From NCBI GenBank assembly GCA_900466475.1, contig UBMI01000020.1:1-64000 (forward strand): a stretch of 64,000 nt of DNA, read 5' to 3'. Of the stretch, positions 61,818 through 64,000 are shown in pieces. The translations under genes and the position numbers were made by a program. The notes beneath the pieces are model-generated. The model did not search any database. It worked only from the letters and a program-made list of their open reading frames with translations, and was not told where the DNA came from. This DNA comes from Hyphomicrobiales bacterium. GTDB taxonomy: Bacteria; Pseudomonadota; Alphaproteobacteria; Rhizobiales; Rhizobiaceae. Numbering within the stretch: position 1 is the stretch's first letter; each line of letters opens with the position of its first letter.

Positions 61818-63146
61818 ATGCGCTCTATCCACCTAGATCCGCGTAACGACAAGCTGGACCTTTCGGAATACCGATTGGACAAAAGCAGTCCGGACACCCT
61901 TTACGGCTTGCCTCAGCATGTCGCGTTCTGCTCTCGATGCGTGATCTCCAATCAGCGTCCTAACTCTACGGTTGAGCACAAGCATACCAGGGACAGCAAG
62001 AAACAAACGATCAATTTTGATTCCGAGGGTGTTTGCGACGCATGTCGAGTGGCGGAGCAGAAGGACGGCAATATCGATTGGGAAGCGCGGCGCCGGGAAT
62101 TGCAGGTACTGTGTGACAAGTACCGCTCGAGGAACGGCCACTATGACTGCCTGGTGCCCGGTTCGGGCGGCAAGGACAGCTTCTACCAATCGTGGATCCT
62201 GAAATACGAATTCGGCATGAACCCACTCACGGTAACATGGGCGCCTCACGTCTATACCGAATGGGGCTGGCGCAATTTTCAGCGCTGGATCCACTCGGGT
62301 TTTGACAACTATCTTCTGACGCCCAACGGCCGGGTAAAGCGCTTGATCACACGCCTTGCGGTGGAGAACCTGTTCCATCCATTCCAGCCGTTTATCTTCG
62401 GCCAGAAGTCATACGCGCCGAAAATGGCGGCGCGTATGAACATACCTCTGATCTTTTATGGTGAGAATGAAGCGGAGTACGGGAATCCGATCGCAGATAT
62501 GACATCTGCAAAACGCGACTATTCCTATTTTTCGACTGCGGATGACAGTGAGATCTTTCTCGGCGGCACGTCCATTCAGTCGCTGATCAACGATTATGGT
62601 GTTCGTGCGCCGGATCTCGATGTCTACCGTCCTTCCAATCCGGACGAACTGAGGGAGAAGGGCATCGAGGTCCATTATCTCGGATACTATCTGAGGTGGC
62701 ATCCGCAGTCGGCTTACTATTTCGCTGTCGAGCACGGCGGTTTTGAAGCGTCGCCCGAGCGGACGCCCGGCACTTACTCGAAATACAACTCGATCGACGA
62801 CCGTATCGATGATCTTCATTATTATACGACGTTCATCAAGTTCGGTATTGGCCGCACAACCTACGACGCCGCGCAGGAAGTTCGATCCGGTGACCTGGAA
62901 CGCGAAGAGGGCGTGGCTCTCGTCCGGCGCTATGACGGCGAGTTCCCCGAGCGTTTTGCCGATGAACTGATGGAATACCTCAGCTTGCCGGAGAAAGAAT
63001 TCCCCGATGCCTCAAAGCAGTTTGAAGCGCCGATCATGGATCGCGCCTATTTTCATGCGCTATCAAACCGCTTCCGGTCCCCTCATCTTTGGGCCTATGA
63101 CAATGGGGAATGGAAGCTGCGCCGCAGCGTCTTTACCCAGAACTGA
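61818..63146 (+). CDS. ptmG: N-acetyl sugar amidotransferase, PtmG/WbpG/PseA-like
   Basis: PP-loop ATP-dependent enzyme (442 aa) that, with a HisH/HisF-like pair, turns an acetamido into an acetamidino group. Zinc-type cysteines Cys38/Cys41 (FCSRCVISNQRPN) and Cys73/Cys76 (GVCDACR), and the ATP-pyrophosphatase motif SGGKDS at 116-121, are the family marks. AGGA eight bases before ATG 61818 sets the start over ATG 61809. Homologues act in P. aeruginosa O-antigen (WbpG) and Campylobacter flagellin glycans. Followed by the HisF-like gene. Confidence 0.86.
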   Translation: MRSIHLDPRNDKLDLSEYRLDKSSPDTLYGLPQHVAFCSRCVISNQRPNSTVEHKHTRDSKKQTINFDSEGVCDACRVAEQKDGNIDWEARRRELQVLCDKYRSRNGHYDCLVPGSGGKDSFYQSWILKYEFGMNPLTVTWAPHVYTEWGWRNFQRWIHSGFDNYLLTPNGRVKRLITRLAVENLFHPFQPFIFGQKSYAPKMAARMNIPLIFYGENEAEYGNPIADMTSAKRDYSYFSTADDSEIFLGGTSIQSLINDYGVRAPDLDVYRPSNPDELREKGIEVHYLGYYLRWHPQSAYYFAVEHGGFEASPERTPGTYSKYNSIDDRIDDLHYYTTFIKFGIGRTTYDAAQEVRSGDLEREEGVALVRRYDGEFPERFADELMEYLSLPEKEFPDASKQFEAPIMDRAYFHALSNRFRSPHLWAYDNGEWKLRRSVFTQN

Positions 63147-63157
63147 GTGCCAGGAAT

Positions 63158-63934
63158 ATGAACATTCGCCTTATCGCACGTCTTGATGTCAAGCTGAAGC
63201 ACCTGATTAAGGGTGTGCAAATGGAAGGCTGGCGCAAGATGGGCAACCCTGGTGAACGAGCGAAGCTCTATTACCATCAGGGTGCGGACGAACTCTTGTA
63301 CATGGATGTCGTTGCAAGCCTTTATGAGCGTAACAATCTGACGGACATCGTTCGTGAGGTCGCACAGGAGGCGTTTGTGCCGATCACCGTCGGGGGCGGA
63401 ATAGGCGATCTCAGGTCGGCCAAGCAATTGCTCGATGTCGGTGCCGACAAGGTGGCGGTAAATACAGCTGCGACCAAGCGGCCCGCAATATTGCAGGAAA
63501 TTTCCGATACCTATGGCTCTCAGGCGATGGTTCTTTCCATCGAAGCAAAGCGCCTACCGCAAGGTGGCTGGGAAGCTATGACGGATAATGGGCGTAATCA
63601 TACCGGGTTGGACGTCGTCAGATGGGCTGTGAAGGGTGCGGAGCTTGGCGCAGGCGAGATCCTCATCACGTCGATTGATCGCGACGGTACAATGAAGGGT
63701 ATGGATACCGAACTTATCGAAGCCGTCACGCGAGAGGTCGATATTCCCGTAATTGCTTCCGGGGGAGCAGCAGGCGGCACCCATGCAACCGAAGCTGTCC
63801 GGTCGGGCGCGACGGCTGTTGCCTTCGCGAAGGCCCTCCATTCCGACTCAACCGATTTTGGGCAATTACGGCAAGAGCTAAAGCAGGTTGGAATACCGGT
63901 CAGAACACCAAAGAAAGTAGTGGTCGGAGTATGA
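63158..63934 (+). CDS. HisF-like cyclase subunit of surface-sugar amidotransferase system
   Basis: Homologue of imidazole glycerol phosphate synthase subunit HisF (258 aa), of the type found beside WbpG/PtmG. RLIARLDVKLKHLIKG retains the first catalytic Asp (Asp10), and TVGGGIGDLRSAKQLL, VASGGAAGGTHATEA are HisF phosphate-binding blocks. The second catalytic Asp position reads Glu here (LSIEAKR, Glu129). AGGA precedes the ATG at 63158. Its stop overlaps the HisH-like start (ATGA). It likely supplies ammonia-derived nitrogen for the amidine rather than histidine, given the neighbours. Confidence 0.85.
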   Translation: MNIRLIARLDVKLKHLIKGVQMEGWRKMGNPGERAKLYYHQGADELLYMDVVASLYERNNLTDIVREVAQEAFVPITVGGGIGDLRSAKQLLDVGADKVAVNTAATKRPAILQEISDTYGSQAMVLSIEAKRLPQGGWEAMTDNGRNHTGLDVVRWAVKGAELGAGEILITSIDRDGTMKGMDTELIEAVTREVDIPVIASGGAAGGTHATEAVRSGATAVAFAKALHSDSTDFGQLRQELKQVGIPVRTPKKVVVGV

Positions 63935-64000
63935 ACCAATCAGTTGTTGTTGTTGATTATGGCATCGGTAATGTTTTCTCCGTCTGCAACGCTCTCAAGC
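63931..64000 (+). CDS. HisH-like glutamine amidotransferase, partial (cut by window end)
   Basis: Only the first 23 codons are present (MNQSVVVVDYGIGNVFSVCN...). VVDYGIGN is the start of HisH-type glutamine amidotransferases. Overlaps the HisF-like stop by ATGA. With PtmG and HisF it completes the amidine-forming trio. Confidence 0.8.
   Translation, partial: MNQSVVVVDYGIGNVFSVCNALK

Noticed and set aside
63158..64000. Histidine biosynthesis genes hisF and hisH
   Set aside because: They follow a WbpG/PtmG-type amidotransferase inside a surface sugar locus, and HisF has a changed catalytic residue; paralogues for sugar amidination are more likely.

Overview
The window looks like a secondary replicon (chromid or large plasmid) of a Rhizobium-type alphaproteobacterium. 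It is GC-rich, with a RepABC-family partition pair, aerobic cobalamin synthesis genes, nadABC under a NadQ-like regulator, rhizopine-type (Moc) oxygenase components, an ActP/HmrR copper pair and a gene of the family NCBI names after R. etli plasmid p42e (RHE_PE00001). No rRNA, tRNA, insertion sequence or CRISPR array was seen.

Layout. 0.3-1.1 kb: an aldo/keto reductase. 1.3-5.7 kb: nadQ-nadABC for NAD synthesis from aspartate, with repeated operator-like sites between nadQ and nadA. 5.8-11.4 kb: a Moc-like catabolic module (diiron oxygenase, Rieske ferredoxin, reductase, a diverged PanB-like enzyme), a LacI-type regulator flanked by palindromes, and an IolI-like TIM-barrel enzyme. 11.4-18.5 kb: cobFGHIJ, cobK (opposite strand), cobL and cobM. 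18.5-22.2 kb: repA-repB with two identical parS-type palindromes, followed by an RHE_PE00001-family gene where repC would normally stand. 22.3-24.4 kb: a Bax-inhibitor-1 protein and an ECF sigma/anti-sigma pair. 24.5-34.1 kb: an oxalate-decarboxylase-like bicupin, an RND pump with its adaptor, and an operon of FNT formate/nitrite channel, EmrA-like adaptor and EmrB-like pump. 34.26-34.41 kb: a strong minus-strand small-RNA candidate with two anti-Shine-Dalgarno loops and an intrinsic terminator. 34.6-43.4 kb: a DUF992 protein, a small hypothetical protein, HmrR/ActP copper control, TreY and PBP1C. 43.4-50.5 kb: alpha-2-macroglobulin, periplasmic MsrA and a receiver protein behind an EcfG-type promoter.

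50.8-64.0 kb is visibly more AT-rich and holds a nonulosonic (legionaminic-type) acid locus: PtmE-like CBS/nucleotidyltransferase, LegB, LegC, a Wzy-like membrane protein, two Gfo/Idh oxidoreductases, LegF, LegG, a NeuD/LegH-like acyltransferase, LegI, and a PtmG/HisF/HisH-like trio that in other bacteria installs acetamidino groups. Together these could make a CMP-activated, possibly acetamidino-modified, legionaminic acid for a surface polysaccharide or glycoprotein. The last gene (HisH-like) runs off the window.

The most notable items are the small RNA, the repAB pair without repC, the embedded antisense cobK, the Moc-PanB module and the nonulosonic acid locus.
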